A DNA stretch of 64,000 nucleotides from Clostridiales bacterium (GCA_023666645.1 JAMPBP010000001.1:799169-863168), one strand, 5' to 3'; positions 17,350 to 26,519 are shown, counted from the stretch's first letter. A program made the numbers and translations. The notes: a model not told the origin generated them from the letters alone.

Positions 17350-17380
17350 TAAAGGTATGGAATAATTATCAAACCAACAA
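17350..17380 (-). promoter_or_regulatory. Candidate promoter of the rml operon
   Basis: On the minus strand TTG (17380-17378), 20 bases, then TACCTTTA (17357-17350), one base off the TAnnTTTG consensus. It lies 34 bases before the rmlA start. Confidence 0.5.
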
Positions 17381-17405
17381 GAGAAACGCAAATTTGGCCG
17401 GAGAA

Positions 17406-17744
17406 TCAAATCGTGATACGACGTGTTTGGGTTCCTACCTTCAGGATATATATCCCACGGGCTGTTATGCGTGTGCGTGAAGTCCCGGGGTGCAATTTCT
17501 TTTCTGAAATCAGTTGTCCGAGTATCGAGAATATCTTTACTGTCACAGTCTTGGAAGTAGTCACATAGACATAGCCGTCCCTCACGGTTACATCAAGCAC
17601 CTCGGCCGTCGATGGCTCCCGGTCACTGCTCGCCGCTACCAACTCGCTCTCCATTTCCTCCCAATGGCGCTGGGCCACAAGGTTGACAGGCATCCAGAAT
17701 AAGAGGATAACCAAAAAGGATAATATGACTGGACGTATTTTCAT
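17406..17744 (-). CDS. Small secreted protein with type IX sorting-like C-terminal domain
   Basis: Starting at the ATG at 17744 the product is 112 residues: signal peptide (MKIRPVILSFLVILLFWMP...VAQ), about 25 polar residues, then a beta-rich C-terminal region (VKIFSILGQLISEKKL, ARGIYILKVG) that resembles the type A sorting domain recognised by the type IX secretion system. Longer upstream readings exist, but the promoter at 17752-17759 rules them out. There is almost no cargo domain, so it may be a remnant, a small surface protein or a decoy. A PorU-like type IX protease is encoded at 27155. Confidence 0.65.
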   Translation of the reverse strand: MKIRPVILSFLVILLFWMPVNLVAQRHWEEMESELVAASSDREPSTAEVLDVTVRDGYVYVTTSKTVTVKIFSILGQLISEKKLHPGTSRTRITARGIYILKVGTQTRRITI

Positions 17745-17751
17745 CAATTGG

Positions 17752-17759
17752 CAAAGGTA
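17752..17759 (-). promoter_or_regulatory. -7 element just before the small type IX-tail gene
   Basis: TACCTTTG on the minus strand ends seven bases before the ATG at 17744, predicting a leaderless or near-leaderless transcript. Confidence 0.55.
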
Positions 17760-17889
17760 CACATTTTTCGACAGCCAGCATGCATGCATGGCGTTAAAAA
17801 TTAAAACCGATTCCGCATTTTTTTCGCAGCATAATGCATGCCACCACATTTTCCCAGGAAAACATAGCCATATGAATTACTAATTTTAT

Positions 17890-17897
17890 TACCTTTG
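17890..17897 (+). promoter_or_regulatory. -7 element for the rel operon
   Basis: TACCTTTG followed by C lies 57 bases before the rel start. A -33 TTG is not evident. Confidence 0.6.
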
Positions 17898-17954
17898 CAT
17901 TTTAGAGGCCGTCAATAACACGCCCTGCAACTCTCCATAAATATTAAGACACTG

Positions 17955-20219
17955 ATGAGCGACAAAAGTTTCACAACTCCCGAGGAAGACCGTATCATCG
18001 AGGCCGCCTTTCAAGATTTGCTCGACGGTTATCTTGCAAGTAACCACCGCAAAAAGGTCGAGATAATAAAACGGGCCTATAAGTTTGCCAAGGAAGCGCA
18101 CAGCGGTATACGCCGGCGCTCCGGTGAACCATACATACTCCACCCTATCGCGGTAGCACGCATCGCCAGTCGTGAGATAGGCCTTGGGTCAACGTCAATA
18201 TGCGCCGCTCTGCTACATGATGTGGTAGAGGACACCGATTATACCGTCGAGGATATAGAGCAGCACTTTGGTCCCAAAATAGCTCAGTTGGTAGGCGGAT
18301 TGACCAAGATTTCAGGAGGAATCTTCGGCGACAAAGCTTCACTACAGGCCGAGAATTTCAGAAAGCTCCTTCTCACAATGAGCGAGGACATCAGAGTTGT
18401 GCTCATAAAGATGGCCGACCGCCTGCACAACATGCGCACTCTCGGCTCCATGGCTCCCAGCAAGCAATATAAAATAGCCGGTGAGACACTGTACATCTAC
18501 GCCCCACTGGCCCACCGCCTCGGCTTATTCTCAATCAAGACCGAGCTGGAGGACCTCAGCTTCAAATACGAACACCCCGATGCCTATGCCCGTATCACCC
18601 GACAGATAGCCGAGAGCGAGTCAAAGCGCACAAGCGTATACAAAGACTTCTCGGCTCCCATCACCAGGCGACTCACCGACATGGGACTGAAATTCGAAGC
18701 CAAGGCACGCATAAAATCGGTCTACTCCATATGGAACAAGATGGAGACAAAACATGTGCCGTTTGACGAGGTCTATGACCTGTATGCCATGCGCATAATT
18801 TTCGAATGTGACGATCCCACCCGAGAGAAAGCGATATGCTGGGAAATTTACTCGGCCATTACCGACCTTTACCGACTGCATCCCGACCGCACCCGCGACT
18901 GGATAAGCAGTCCTAAGGCCAACGGTTACCAAGCATTGCACCTCACCGTAATGGGGCCCGACGGCAACTGGATTGAAGTACAGATACGCTCCCGGCGCAT
19001 GGACGAAATTGCCGAGAAAGGATTTGCAGCCCACTGGAAATATAAAATCGGAGACAGCGATGAAGAATCAGAGCTCAACGCGTGGCTCCACACCATCAAG
19101 GATATACTCGACAACCCCGAGCCTAATGCCATTGACTTTCTTGACACACTTAAACTCAATCTCTTCTCGAGCGAGATTGTCGTATTCACCCCCAAGGGAG
19201 AGCTCATCACTCTCCCCAAGGAAGCCACTGTGCTTGATGTGGCATTCTCCCTGCACAGCCAGATAGGTTGCCATTGCATCGCCGGAAAAGTAAACCACCG
19301 ACTCGTACCGCTGAGTCAGAAGCTTAAAAGCGGTGATCAGGTTGAAGTCCTCACATCCCAATCTCAGACCCCAAAAGCTGAATGGAACAATTTCCTCGCC
19401 ACCGCCAAGGCCAAGACCGCTCTACGACAGGCTCTGCGACGAGAACAACAGCCGGTCATGAGCCGAGGCCGCGAAATTTTCACGCAATTCCTGGCAAAAC
19501 ACGACATTCCGGACAATAACAATGTGATTACAAAGGCCATGGGTATATACCAGGCCGAAAACCGCGACCAGCTATATCTCATGCTCGGCAACGGTGACAT
19601 TGTGCTTGACGACCAGATGGCAAAAAGTCTGCGCCGACAAAGCGAGAACAAGGAGAAAGGATTGTTTACCAAGATATTCCGCATTCCCGGATTATCAAAA
19701 CCTGCAGTCGCCGACAAAAAAGAGAACGAGACACCGTCAAATACTACCGATGCCAAGCGTCCACCGATCAACATGAAGGAGACCTATGTGCTGAAATATG
19801 ATGACAAAGGCGCCAACTTCAAGTTCTCTGGCTGTTGCTGCCCTATACCCGGTGACAATGTCATAGGATTTGTCGATGACGACAACGAGGTGACCATACA
19901 CGCCCTCGATTGTCCCAGAGCCCTTGCCATGAAGGCAAGCTTTGGTCCCCGCATCGTAGCAACCCAATGGAGCAAATCGGAGGGAAAATTCCTCGCCTCC
20001 GTTCATATCGAGGGCATCGACCGATTTGGCATCCTGCAAGAACTCACACAACTCATATCCAATCATTTGAATATCGACATACGCCGCCTCAACATTGAAG
20101 CACATGATGAGGTATTCGAAGCCGACCTCAATGTTCTTGTCGAAGACTCCAATGTAGTCAATGACCTGTGTCATAAAATCAAACTCGTTCAAGGTGTAAC
20201 AAAAGCGTCACGCACATGA
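17955..20219 (+). CDS. rel: Bifunctional (p)ppGpp synthetase/hydrolase (RelA/SpoT)
   Basis: Cytosolic enzyme that makes and degrades the stringent-response alarmone (p)ppGpp. At 754 residues all domains are present: HD hydrolase with H88-D89 (LLHDVVEDTDYTVED), synthetase at about 240-360 with SPKANGYQALH and the EVQIR motif containing the catalytic Glu, TGS (VFTPKGELITLPKEATVLDVAFSLH given by its start VFTPKGELITLP), a conserved Cys-rich turn FSGCCCPIPGD, and a C-terminal ACT domain. Intact HD and EVQIR motifs suggest both activities. The stop overlaps the start of pgpH (ATGA), so the two are translationally coupled. Confidence 0.96.
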   Translation: MSDKSFTTPEEDRIIEAAFQDLLDGYLASNHRKKVEIIKRAYKFAKEAHSGIRRRSGEPYILHPIAVARIASREIGLGSTSICAALLHDVVEDTDYTVEDIEQHFGPKIAQLVGGLTKISGGIFGDKASLQAENFRKLLLTMSEDIRVVLIKMADRLHNMRTLGSMAPSKQYKIAGETLYIYAPLAHRLGLFSIKTELEDLSFKYEHPDAYARITRQIAESESKRTSVYKDFSAPITRRLTDMGLKFEAKARIKSVYSIWNKMETKHVPFDEVYDLYAMRIIFECDDPTREKAICWEIYSAITDLYRLHPDRTRDWISSPKANGYQALHLTVMGPDGNWIEVQIRSRRMDEIAEKGFAAHWKYKIGDSDEESELNAWLHTIKDILDNPEPNAIDFLDTLKLNLFSSEIVVFTPKGELITLPKEATVLDVAFSLHSQIGCHCIAGKVNHRLVPLSQKLKSGDQVEVLTSQSQTPKAEWNNFLATAKAKTALRQALRREQQPVMSRGREIFTQFLAKHDIPDNNNVITKAMGIYQAENRDQLYLMLGNGDIVLDDQMAKSLRRQSENKEKGLFTKIFRIPGLSKPAVADKKENETPSNTTDAKRPPINMKETYVLKYDDKGANFKFSGCCCPIPGDNVIGFVDDDNEVTIHALDCPRALAMKASFGPRIVATQWSKSEGKFLASVHIEGIDRFGILQELTQLISNHLNIDIRRLNIEAHDEVFEADLNVLVEDSNVVNDLCHKIKLVQGVTKASRT

Positions 20220-22255
20220 AATTCCCGTCAAAACTGAACACAGCCCGCAGCATTCTGTTCATTGCCGCGGTCGCCATCGTAGTATACTTCATGCCACGTA
20301 CCGACCGCATGCAATACAACTACGAAACCGGACGACCTTGGATTCACCCGCTTCTTACAGCACCGTTTGACATTCCCGTATACCGCGACTCAATCTCCAC
20401 CCACGCCCTCATTGACTCAATAGCACAAACATTCGAGCCCATATACCGATATGACCTGTCTCCACGCGACTCACTGCTGCATCGAATAAAATCATTGCGC
20501 TCCCTCACCCCCTACCAACGCGCCCTACTCGCCACCACCGTCGACACGCTTTACACCCACGGTGTCGTTGACATTGCCACCATGAGACAACTTGCCGGGA
20601 AAAAATCCATTCTTGTCATCAATGGCAACTCGATTACACGTCACCCATCAGCCCAGATACGGTCGCAACGCCAGGCCTATGCATGGCTTGACAGCATAGT
20701 GCGCGATAAGGCAAGCCGCCAGGCACTACAGTCGATGCAATTGTCACAATTGCTCATGCCCAATCTGCGACTGGACACGATAGAAAATAACCGACTCTTC
20801 AACGAGCGCATACAACCCATCACAGCAGCCTACTCTGTAATTCAACAAGGAGAGCGCATCATTGACCGCGGTGACATAGTCACCCCCCAGCTCGACATGA
20901 TTCTCTCCACCTACGAGTCAATGGCCGCCGACCGTTACAGCTTTACCTCAACCCAGAGACTCTACACCTTGCTTGGACAGGTGCTCATGGGAATAATAGT
21001 AATGGCACTTATATATATGTATCTATATACATATCGTCGCGACATCTTTGACAACATCAGGTCTCTGTCGGCCCTGGCCTCACTCCTGACAGGTTTCTAC
21101 ATCCTTGGCGTCATTGCTTCCAACACCCTCTCCATGGGAGCCTTCCTGGTCCCATTTGCAATGATTGTCATCCTGATAGTGGTATTCTTCGATCCCCACA
21201 CAGCGCTGTTTCTATATCTGATCGAAATTCTCATATGCTCAAGCATAACCACATATCCCCTTGAATTTTTCTTCATAGAGACAACAGTGGGAATTGTAGC
21301 CCTGTTTTCCCTCAGGGAGCTGTCGCGACGTTCCCAGTTGCTAAGAACGGCTGTTGTGGTGTTCATAGCCTACATCATCTCATATACCGCCATAGAACTG
21401 ATGGCCACCGCTACCATAAACACATTCTCATGGCGTATTGTAGGTTACTTTGCCATAAACATGGTGCTGATCACATTTGCCTACATCCTCATTTTCATAT
21501 TTGAAAAACTCTTTGGCCTCATATCATCGGTCACCCTGGTGGAACTCACCGACATAAATACCGGAGTCCTCAAGCAACTCTCGGAACAATGTCCCGGCAC
21601 ATTCCAGCATTCCATGGCCGTGAGCAACCTGGCCTCTAACGCTGCAGCCCGCATCGGAGCCAATGTACAACTCGTCAGAGCCGGCGCACTGTATCACGAC
21701 ATCGGAAAAATCAACAACCCCGCCTTTTTCACAGAAAACCAATATGGTGTCAATCCTCACGATGCGCTCAGTCCTGAACAGAGCGCACGAGTGCTCCACA
21801 ACCATATCAACGACGGGCTACGCATGGCCGACAAAGAGAAACTTCCACAGGTGCTCAAAGACCTTATAGCACAACACCATGGCAAAGGGAAAGCCAAGTA
21901 TTTCTATACAAAATACCAGCAACAGCACCCCGATGAAGTGATTGACGACACACTGTTCACTTATCCAGGGCCCAACCCCCAAACCCGTGAAGCGTCACTG
22001 CTCATGATGGCCGATTCAGTAGAAGCAGCATCCCGCTCCATGACCGACCATTCACCAGAGGCCATAGCAGCCCTCGTAAACCGCATCATCGACAGCCAAG
22101 TCGATGACGGGCTGCACAGGGAAAGCCCATTGTCATTCCGCGACATACAGCAGGCCAAGGAGTCATTCATAACACGCCTCCGCACAATGTATCACTCACG
22201 CATAGCCTATCCCCCTTCAAAGCCCACGACAAGTCAATCAAAGAATATGAAATGA
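20216..22255 (+). CDS. pgpH: 7TMR-HD cyclic-di-AMP phosphodiesterase-like protein (PgpH family)
   Basis: A 679-residue membrane protein: N-terminal membrane anchor, a periplasmic 7TMR-HDED region (about 40-250), seven transmembrane helices (about 258-445), then a cytosolic HD domain. The HD pair is H494-D495 (LYHDIGK), with further ligands in QHSMAVSNLA, HNHINDGLRMA and AQHHGKGKAKYF, so all metal ligands appear present. Characterised relatives hydrolyse cyclic di-AMP. It overlaps rel upstream and brkB downstream by four bases each. The three-gene arrangement suggests joint control of (p)ppGpp and c-di-AMP, which is an inference from context. Confidence 0.9.
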   Translation: MKFPSKLNTARSILFIAAVAIVVYFMPRTDRMQYNYETGRPWIHPLLTAPFDIPVYRDSISTHALIDSIAQTFEPIYRYDLSPRDSLLHRIKSLRSLTPYQRALLATTVDTLYTHGVVDIATMRQLAGKKSILVINGNSITRHPSAQIRSQRQAYAWLDSIVRDKASRQALQSMQLSQLLMPNLRLDTIENNRLFNERIQPITAAYSVIQQGERIIDRGDIVTPQLDMILSTYESMAADRYSFTSTQRLYTLLGQVLMGIIVMALIYMYLYTYRRDIFDNIRSLSALASLLTGFYILGVIASNTLSMGAFLVPFAMIVILIVVFFDPHTALFLYLIEILICSSITTYPLEFFFIETTVGIVALFSLRELSRRSQLLRTAVVVFIAYIISYTAIELMATATINTFSWRIVGYFAINMVLITFAYILIFIFEKLFGLISSVTLVELTDINTGVLKQLSEQCPGTFQHSMAVSNLASNAAARIGANVQLVRAGALYHDIGKINNPAFFTENQYGVNPHDALSPEQSARVLHNHINDGLRMADKEKLPQVLKDLIAQHHGKGKAKYFYTKYQQQHPDEVIDDTLFTYPGPNPQTREASLLMMADSVEAASRSMTDHSPEAIAALVNRIIDSQVDDGLHRESPLSFRDIQQAKESFITRLRTMYHSRIAYPPSKPTTSQSKNMK

Positions 22256-23634
22256 AAAATACTGACAAACAGTCACAAAACAACCGTCCAGGCCTCATAA
22301 GCCGACTCATAGGCTGGGGGCAACGCTTCTGGGCCTACTGCTCTGAGGGAGTGTGGAGCGATACGCGCCGCGATTGGCGCATCAGTATCATAAAGACACT
22401 GAATCTCTCGGTGCGTTCATTTCTTGACCGTGACCTGCAATCACAGGCCGCGGCAATGACCTACAAGACCGTACTCGCCATAGTACCCGCCCTCGCTCTC
22501 TTCTTTGCAATTGGCAAGGGATTTGGCATCCAGGAAAACATAAACGTTGAACTGCACCACTACTTCCCGGCCCAAACTGAAGCTATCGACAAGTGCATGA
22601 CATTCATCGACCATTACCTCGAGGCCTCGACCGAAGGGCTTTTTGTAGGCATAGGTATCGTTTTCCTCCTGTATACACTCATCTCTTTGTTAGGTTCGGT
22701 CGAAGACTCATTCAATCTCATATGGGGACTGAAAGAGGGGCGCAGTTGGGGTCGCAAAATCACCGATTACACCGCCATACTGCTTATTCTGCCTCTATTA
22801 CTGATTCTCTCAAGCGGTATCACGGTATTCGTAACCACCCTGCTGCAGTCAGCGCTGCCATTTCCATTTCTATCGCCTGTAATAACATATGCCGTGGACT
22901 TCCTTGGTATATTGCTCGGTTGGCTTTTCTTTGCCGGCTCATATATGCTGATTCCCAACACACGCGTGAAATTCAAGAATGCCTTCATAGCAGGTGCCAT
23001 AGCCGGGACAGGATACTTCATTCTTCAATGGCTTTTCGTAAGCGGCCAGTTGTATGTGACCCGCTACAACGCCATCTATGGCAGCTTTGCATTCCTACCA
23101 TTGTTGCTCATATGGCTTCAGCTGGTATGGCTCATAACACTTGCCGGCGGAGTCCTGTGCTACGCTTCACAGAGCATCTTTGAGTTCAGTTTCAGCAACG
23201 AAATCAACCGTATATCATTCGACTACCGGCGCAAGATCCTGGTAGGAGTACTGCTCATAACAGTGAAGCGGCGTGAACAAGGGCTTCCTCCTATCAACGA
23301 GCAGCAGATATCGCTTACCTATGGCCTACCCATATCACTGGTCACAAAGGCTGCCAATGACCTCATCGAAGTGGGGCTCATCGACAAAGTACTTCTCAAA
23401 GGGAAAAACGAGCAGGAGACCTATGGCATCTCACCAGCCATTGACACCGAGGACATAACGCTCGGACTGGTCATCAAGAGACTGCGCAAACACGGCTCCA
23501 CCGACTTTATCCCCGACTTCAACAACCGCTTCAAAGGAGTTGTCGATGCCATCGACTCAATAGAAGACATCACATGTCAGGAAGCCGATAAATACCTTCT
23601 GCGCGACCTGCCATTCTCCGACCCCAATCAATGA
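22252..23634 (+). CDS. YihY/BrkB-family inner-membrane protein
   Basis: A 460-residue protein with a YihY/virulence-factor BrkB domain at about 55-310: six hydrophobic segments, the early motif SQAAAMTYKTVLAIVPALALFF, and YNAIYGSFAFLPLLLIWLQLVWLITLAGG (given by its core YGSFAFLPLLLIWLQL). A cytosolic C-terminal part of about 140 residues resembles a winged helix (INEQQISLTYGLPISLVTKAANDLIEVG shortened to LTYGLPISLVTKAANDL). Function is unsettled; it was once misassigned as RNase BN. The four-base overlap with pgpH makes it the third gene of the rel operon. Confidence 0.9.
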   Translation: MKNTDKQSQNNRPGLISRLIGWGQRFWAYCSEGVWSDTRRDWRISIIKTLNLSVRSFLDRDLQSQAAAMTYKTVLAIVPALALFFAIGKGFGIQENINVELHHYFPAQTEAIDKCMTFIDHYLEASTEGLFVGIGIVFLLYTLISLLGSVEDSFNLIWGLKEGRSWGRKITDYTAILLILPLLLILSSGITVFVTTLLQSALPFPFLSPVITYAVDFLGILLGWLFFAGSYMLIPNTRVKFKNAFIAGAIAGTGYFILQWLFVSGQLYVTRYNAIYGSFAFLPLLLIWLQLVWLITLAGGVLCYASQSIFEFSFSNEINRISFDYRRKILVGVLLITVKRREQGLPPINEQQISLTYGLPISLVTKAANDLIEVGLIDKVLLKGKNEQETYGISPAIDTEDITLGLVIKRLRKHGSTDFIPDFNNRFKGVVDAIDSIEDITCQEADKYLLRDLPFSDPNQ

Positions 23635-23686
23635 ATTTACTTAAAATCAATGAATTAGTTGAAATACTAACGAAATTATTTAAGTT

Positions 23687-23736
23687 GCTCGGGTCGCCGC
23701 AAGCCGTAAGGCTTACGGTCCCGATCAGCTCGGGTC
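23687..23736. repeat. Two small palindromes framed by a 9-base direct repeat
   Basis: CCGTAAG-G-CTTACGG (23704-23718) and CCCGA-TCAGC-TCGGG (23720-23734) sit side by side, framed by GCTCGGGTC at 23687-23695 and 23728-23736. The stretch is G/C-rich in an A/T-rich spacer 50 bases after the brkB stop. It may act as a terminator without a T-run, or be the scar of an inserted element. Confidence 0.4.
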
Positions 23737-23792
23737 CCTGTTCGTTCCGGTGTCTCAGCGCATTCAAAGCCACCAGTTGGCAAAAAAAATTA

Positions 23793-23821
23793 TTGTATAT
23801 CACAGATTTTTACTACCTTTG
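23793..23821 (+). promoter_or_regulatory. Promoter of rpsA
   Basis: TTG at 23793-23795, an 18-base spacer and TACCTTTG at 23814-23821, followed by C: a near-perfect housekeeping promoter. Confidence 0.8.
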
Positions 23822-23826
23822 CACCG

Positions 23827-23911
23827 CCTTGTGTACAGAAAGCCGGCAACCGGCATTCGATGCCATAGGCATGAGACTTTAATCAACTTAATTTATTAAC
23901 CATTTTTTAAA
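23827..23911 (+). promoter_or_regulatory. 5' leader of rpsA with two small hairpins
   Basis: The roughly 85-base leader contains GCCGG-CAA-CCGGC (23842-23854) and ATGCC-ATA-GGCAT (23860-23872), followed by an unstructured A/T-rich stretch up to the ATG. In E. coli S1 represses its own mRNA through leader structure; a similar role here is inference. Confidence 0.4.
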
Positions 23912-25696
23912 ATGACTGAAGAAGTAAAAACTTCCCCAATCGCCGATTTTGACTGGGATGCCTATGAAAAGGGCGAGACCCAGGGCGAAAAAACCCGTGA
24001 GGAGCTCACCAAAACCTATGATGAGTCACTCAACACCGTCAAGGACAAGGATGTAATCGAAGGTACCATCATCGCCCTCAACAAGCGTGAGGCCGTGGTT
24101 AACATCGGCTACAAGAGCGACGGTATTATCCCCATGAACGAGTTCCGCTACAACCCCGAAATCAAGGTAGGTGACGTAGTAGAAGTGTTCATCGAAAATC
24201 AAGAGGACAAGAAAGGCCAGCTCATCCTCTCTCACCGCAAGGCCCGCGCATCTCGCTCATGGGAGCGCGTGAACGAAGCCCTCAACAACGACGAGATTAT
24301 CAAGGGCTACATAAAGTGCCGCACAAAAGGTGGCATGATCGTCGACATCTTCGGCATCGAGGCATTCCTCCCCGGCTCGCAGATTGACGTTAAACCCATT
24401 CGCGACTACGATATCTTCGTAGGCAAGACCATGGAATTCAAAGTTGTCAAAATCAACGAAGAATTCAAAAATGTGGTTGTATCACACAAAGCTCTCATTG
24501 AGGCTGAACTCGAGCAGCAGAAGCGCGAGATCATCGCCAAACTCGAAAAAGGTCAGGTTCTTGAGGGTACCGTTAAGAACATCACAACCTACGGTGTATT
24601 CATCGACCTGGGCGGTGTTGACGGTCTTATCCACATCACCGACCTCTCTTGGGGCCGCGTAAGCCATCCAGAGGAAGTTGTACAGCTCGACCAGAAGCTC
24701 AACGTAGTCATCCTCGACTTTGACGACGAGAAGAAGCGTATCGCTCTCGGTCTGAAGCAGCTCCAGCCCCACCCATGGGACGCCCTGAGCGCTGAGCTCA
24801 AGGTAGGCGACAAGGTCAAGGGCAAAGTAGTTGTCATGGCCGACTATGGCGCATTTGTAGAAATCGCCCCCGGTGTCGAGGGTCTCATCCACGTGAGCGA
24901 GATGTCTTGGAGCCAGCACCTGCGTTCGGCTCAGGACTTCATGAAGGTTGGCGACGAGATCGAGGCTGTAGTGCTTACACTCGACCGCGAGGACCGCAAG
25001 ATGAGCCTCGGTATCAAGCAGCTTAAAGCCGATCCCTGGGAGGACATCGAGGAGAAGTATCCCATCGGCAGCAAGCACACTGCCAAGGTGCGCAACTTCA
25101 CCAACTTTGGTGTATTCGTTGAACTCGAGGAAGGTGTTGACGGCCTGATCCACATCAGCGACCTCTCTTGGACAAAGAAAATCAAGCACCCCAGCGAGTT
25201 CACTCAGATCGGTGCCGATATCGATGTTCAGGTTCTCGAAATCGACAAGAACAACCGTCGTCTTTCTCTTGGCCACAAGCAGCTCGAAGAGAATCCTTGG
25301 GAAGTATTCGAGACAATCTTCACCGTTGGCAGCATCCACGAGGGTACTATCATCGAGATGCTCGACAAGGGTGCCGTCATCGCTCTCCCCTACGGTGTTG
25401 AGGGCTTTGCAACTCCCAAGCACCTCGTCAAGGAGGATGGTTCACAGGCCAAAATCGACGAGAAGCTCCAATTCAAGGTTATCGAGTTCAACAAGGACAG
25501 CAAGCGCATTATTCTGAGCCACAGCCGCATCTTTGAGGATGAGGCAAAAGCTGAGAAGGCCGAGGCCAAGAAAGCAGCCCGCCGCACCAACAAGCGCCCC
25601 GAGGAGACTCCGATGATCTCTACACCTGTTGAGAAAACCACTCTTGGTGACATCGAGGCTCTCGCAGCCCTCAAGGAGCAGCTCTCTAAAAAATAA
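23912..25696 (+). CDS. rpsA: 30S ribosomal protein S1
   Basis: RNA-binding ribosomal protein of 594 residues built from six S1 (OB-fold) repeats. Diagnostic repeats of the type VDGLIHITDLSWGRVSHPEE, VEGLIHVSEMSWSQ and VDGLIHISDLSWTKKIKHP occupy about residues 200-450. The first two repeats are more divergent (VIEGTIIALNKREAVVNIGYKS). The C-terminus is a charged Lys/Ala/Glu tail (DEAKAEKAEAKKAARRTNK). It helps load mRNAs on the 30S subunit, which is relevant in Bacteroidota because their genes rarely use Shine-Dalgarno pairing. It has its own promoter and terminator. Confidence 0.97.
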   Translation: MTEEVKTSPIADFDWDAYEKGETQGEKTREELTKTYDESLNTVKDKDVIEGTIIALNKREAVVNIGYKSDGIIPMNEFRYNPEIKVGDVVEVFIENQEDKKGQLILSHRKARASRSWERVNEALNNDEIIKGYIKCRTKGGMIVDIFGIEAFLPGSQIDVKPIRDYDIFVGKTMEFKVVKINEEFKNVVVSHKALIEAELEQQKREIIAKLEKGQVLEGTVKNITTYGVFIDLGGVDGLIHITDLSWGRVSHPEEVVQLDQKLNVVILDFDDEKKRIALGLKQLQPHPWDALSAELKVGDKVKGKVVVMADYGAFVEIAPGVEGLIHVSEMSWSQHLRSAQDFMKVGDEIEAVVLTLDREDRKMSLGIKQLKADPWEDIEEKYPIGSKHTAKVRNFTNFGVFVELEEGVDGLIHISDLSWTKKIKHPSEFTQIGADIDVQVLEIDKNNRRLSLGHKQLEENPWEVFETIFTVGSIHEGTIIEMLDKGAVIALPYGVEGFATPKHLVKEDGSQAKIDEKLQFKVIEFNKDSKRIILSHSRIFEDEAKAEKAEAKKAARRTNKRPEETPMISTPVEKTTLGDIEALAALKEQLSKK

Positions 25697-25722
25697 GCCC
25701 TGAGCTGACAATATTCAAAAGG

Positions 25723-25757
25723 CGGCTCCTGCATGTGCATGCAGGAGCCGTTCTTTT
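25723..25757 (+). terminator. Rho-independent terminator of rpsA
   Basis: A 13-base stem (CGGCTCCTGCATG at 25723-25735 with CATGCAGGAGCCG at 25738-25750) is followed by TTCTTTT. It lies 27 bases past the rpsA stop. Confidence 0.9.
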
Positions 25758-25824
25758 ATTGCCTATTTTTGTCAAGAGCCCTCCAAGTTTGAATCAGGGC
25801 ATCGTTTTCTGCATAATTTTATGT

Positions 25825-25832
25825 ACTTTTGC
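25825..25832 (+). promoter_or_regulatory. -7 element of rex
   Basis: TACTTTTG followed by C. Because it lies downstream of an in-frame ATG at 25821, it decides that the true rex start is at 25866 or 25869. Confidence 0.6.
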
Positions 25833-25865
25833 AATTGGCTGGAATATAGTTCCACCACTATTGCA

Positions 25866-26519
25866 ATGATGAAAGAAAACAACCCACGAGAATTCATTCC
25901 CGAACCTGTGCTCAGACGCCTTCCATGGTACCTGGCATATGTGAGCATGCTGCGCGACAAAAATGTCGAGAATGTCTCGTCGACCAATATCTCCCGCGAA
26001 CTCAATGTCGATGCCTCCCAGATAGCCAAGGATCTTTCCTACCTCAATATCAAAGGAAAAACACGCATTGGCTATGACGTATCGAACCTCGAAAATGAAC
26101 TTCGTGACTTCCTCGGTTTTGCCAGTTGCCACAATGCCGTGATATTTGGAGTGGGCAGTCTTGGGGCAGCCCTCATGCAGGACTCCGGCCTGTCACGCTA
26201 CGGACTTAACATCGTAGCCGGTTTTGACATCAACCCCAAACTAATAGGGTCGGCCATTGGCGGAGTACCGGTATTCAGCATTGATGAGCTCGACCAACGT
26301 TGCCGACGGCTCAAGGCCGAGATCGGCATCATCACCGTACCCGTGGACCATGCACAGGACGCCGCTGACATGCTCATATCGGCCGGTGTCAAAGGATTAT
26401 GGAACTTTACCCCCGTGCGCATACGCGTAGCCGATGGTATTGTCATCGCCAATACCTCAATCTATGCCCATCTCGCCCTGATGTACAACAGACTCGAAAA
26501 CCTCTCACCCTCGTTATGA
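25866..26519 (+). CDS. rex: Redox-sensing transcriptional repressor Rex
   Basis: DNA-binding repressor that senses the NADH/NAD+ ratio and controls fermentation and respiration genes. With the ATG at 25866 it has 217 residues, the family size. The N-terminal winged helix (VLRRLPWYLAYVSML, VSSTNISRELNVDASQIAKDLSYL) is followed by a Rossmann domain with GVGSLG and FDINPKLIG, and a domain-swap helix at the C-terminus. The start was moved because the promoter lies within the longer reading. The stop overlaps the next gene by four bases. Rex operators were not searched exhaustively. Confidence 0.94.
   Translation: MMKENNPREFIPEPVLRRLPWYLAYVSMLRDKNVENVSSTNISRELNVDASQIAKDLSYLNIKGKTRIGYDVSNLENELRDFLGFASCHNAVIFGVGSLGAALMQDSGLSRYGLNIVAGFDINPKLIGSAIGGVPVFSIDELDQRCRRLKAEIGIITVPVDHAQDAADMLISAGVKGLWNFTPVRIRVADGIVIANTSIYAHLALMYNRLENLSPSL

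Noticed and set aside
23631..23882. 83-codon open frame between brkB and rpsA
   Set aside because: It crosses the palindromic stretch and the rpsA promoter, and the product resembles no family.
24482..25423. 313-codon antisense frame inside rpsA
   Set aside because: Shadow of a highly expressed gene with biased codons; composition mirrors the S1 repeats.
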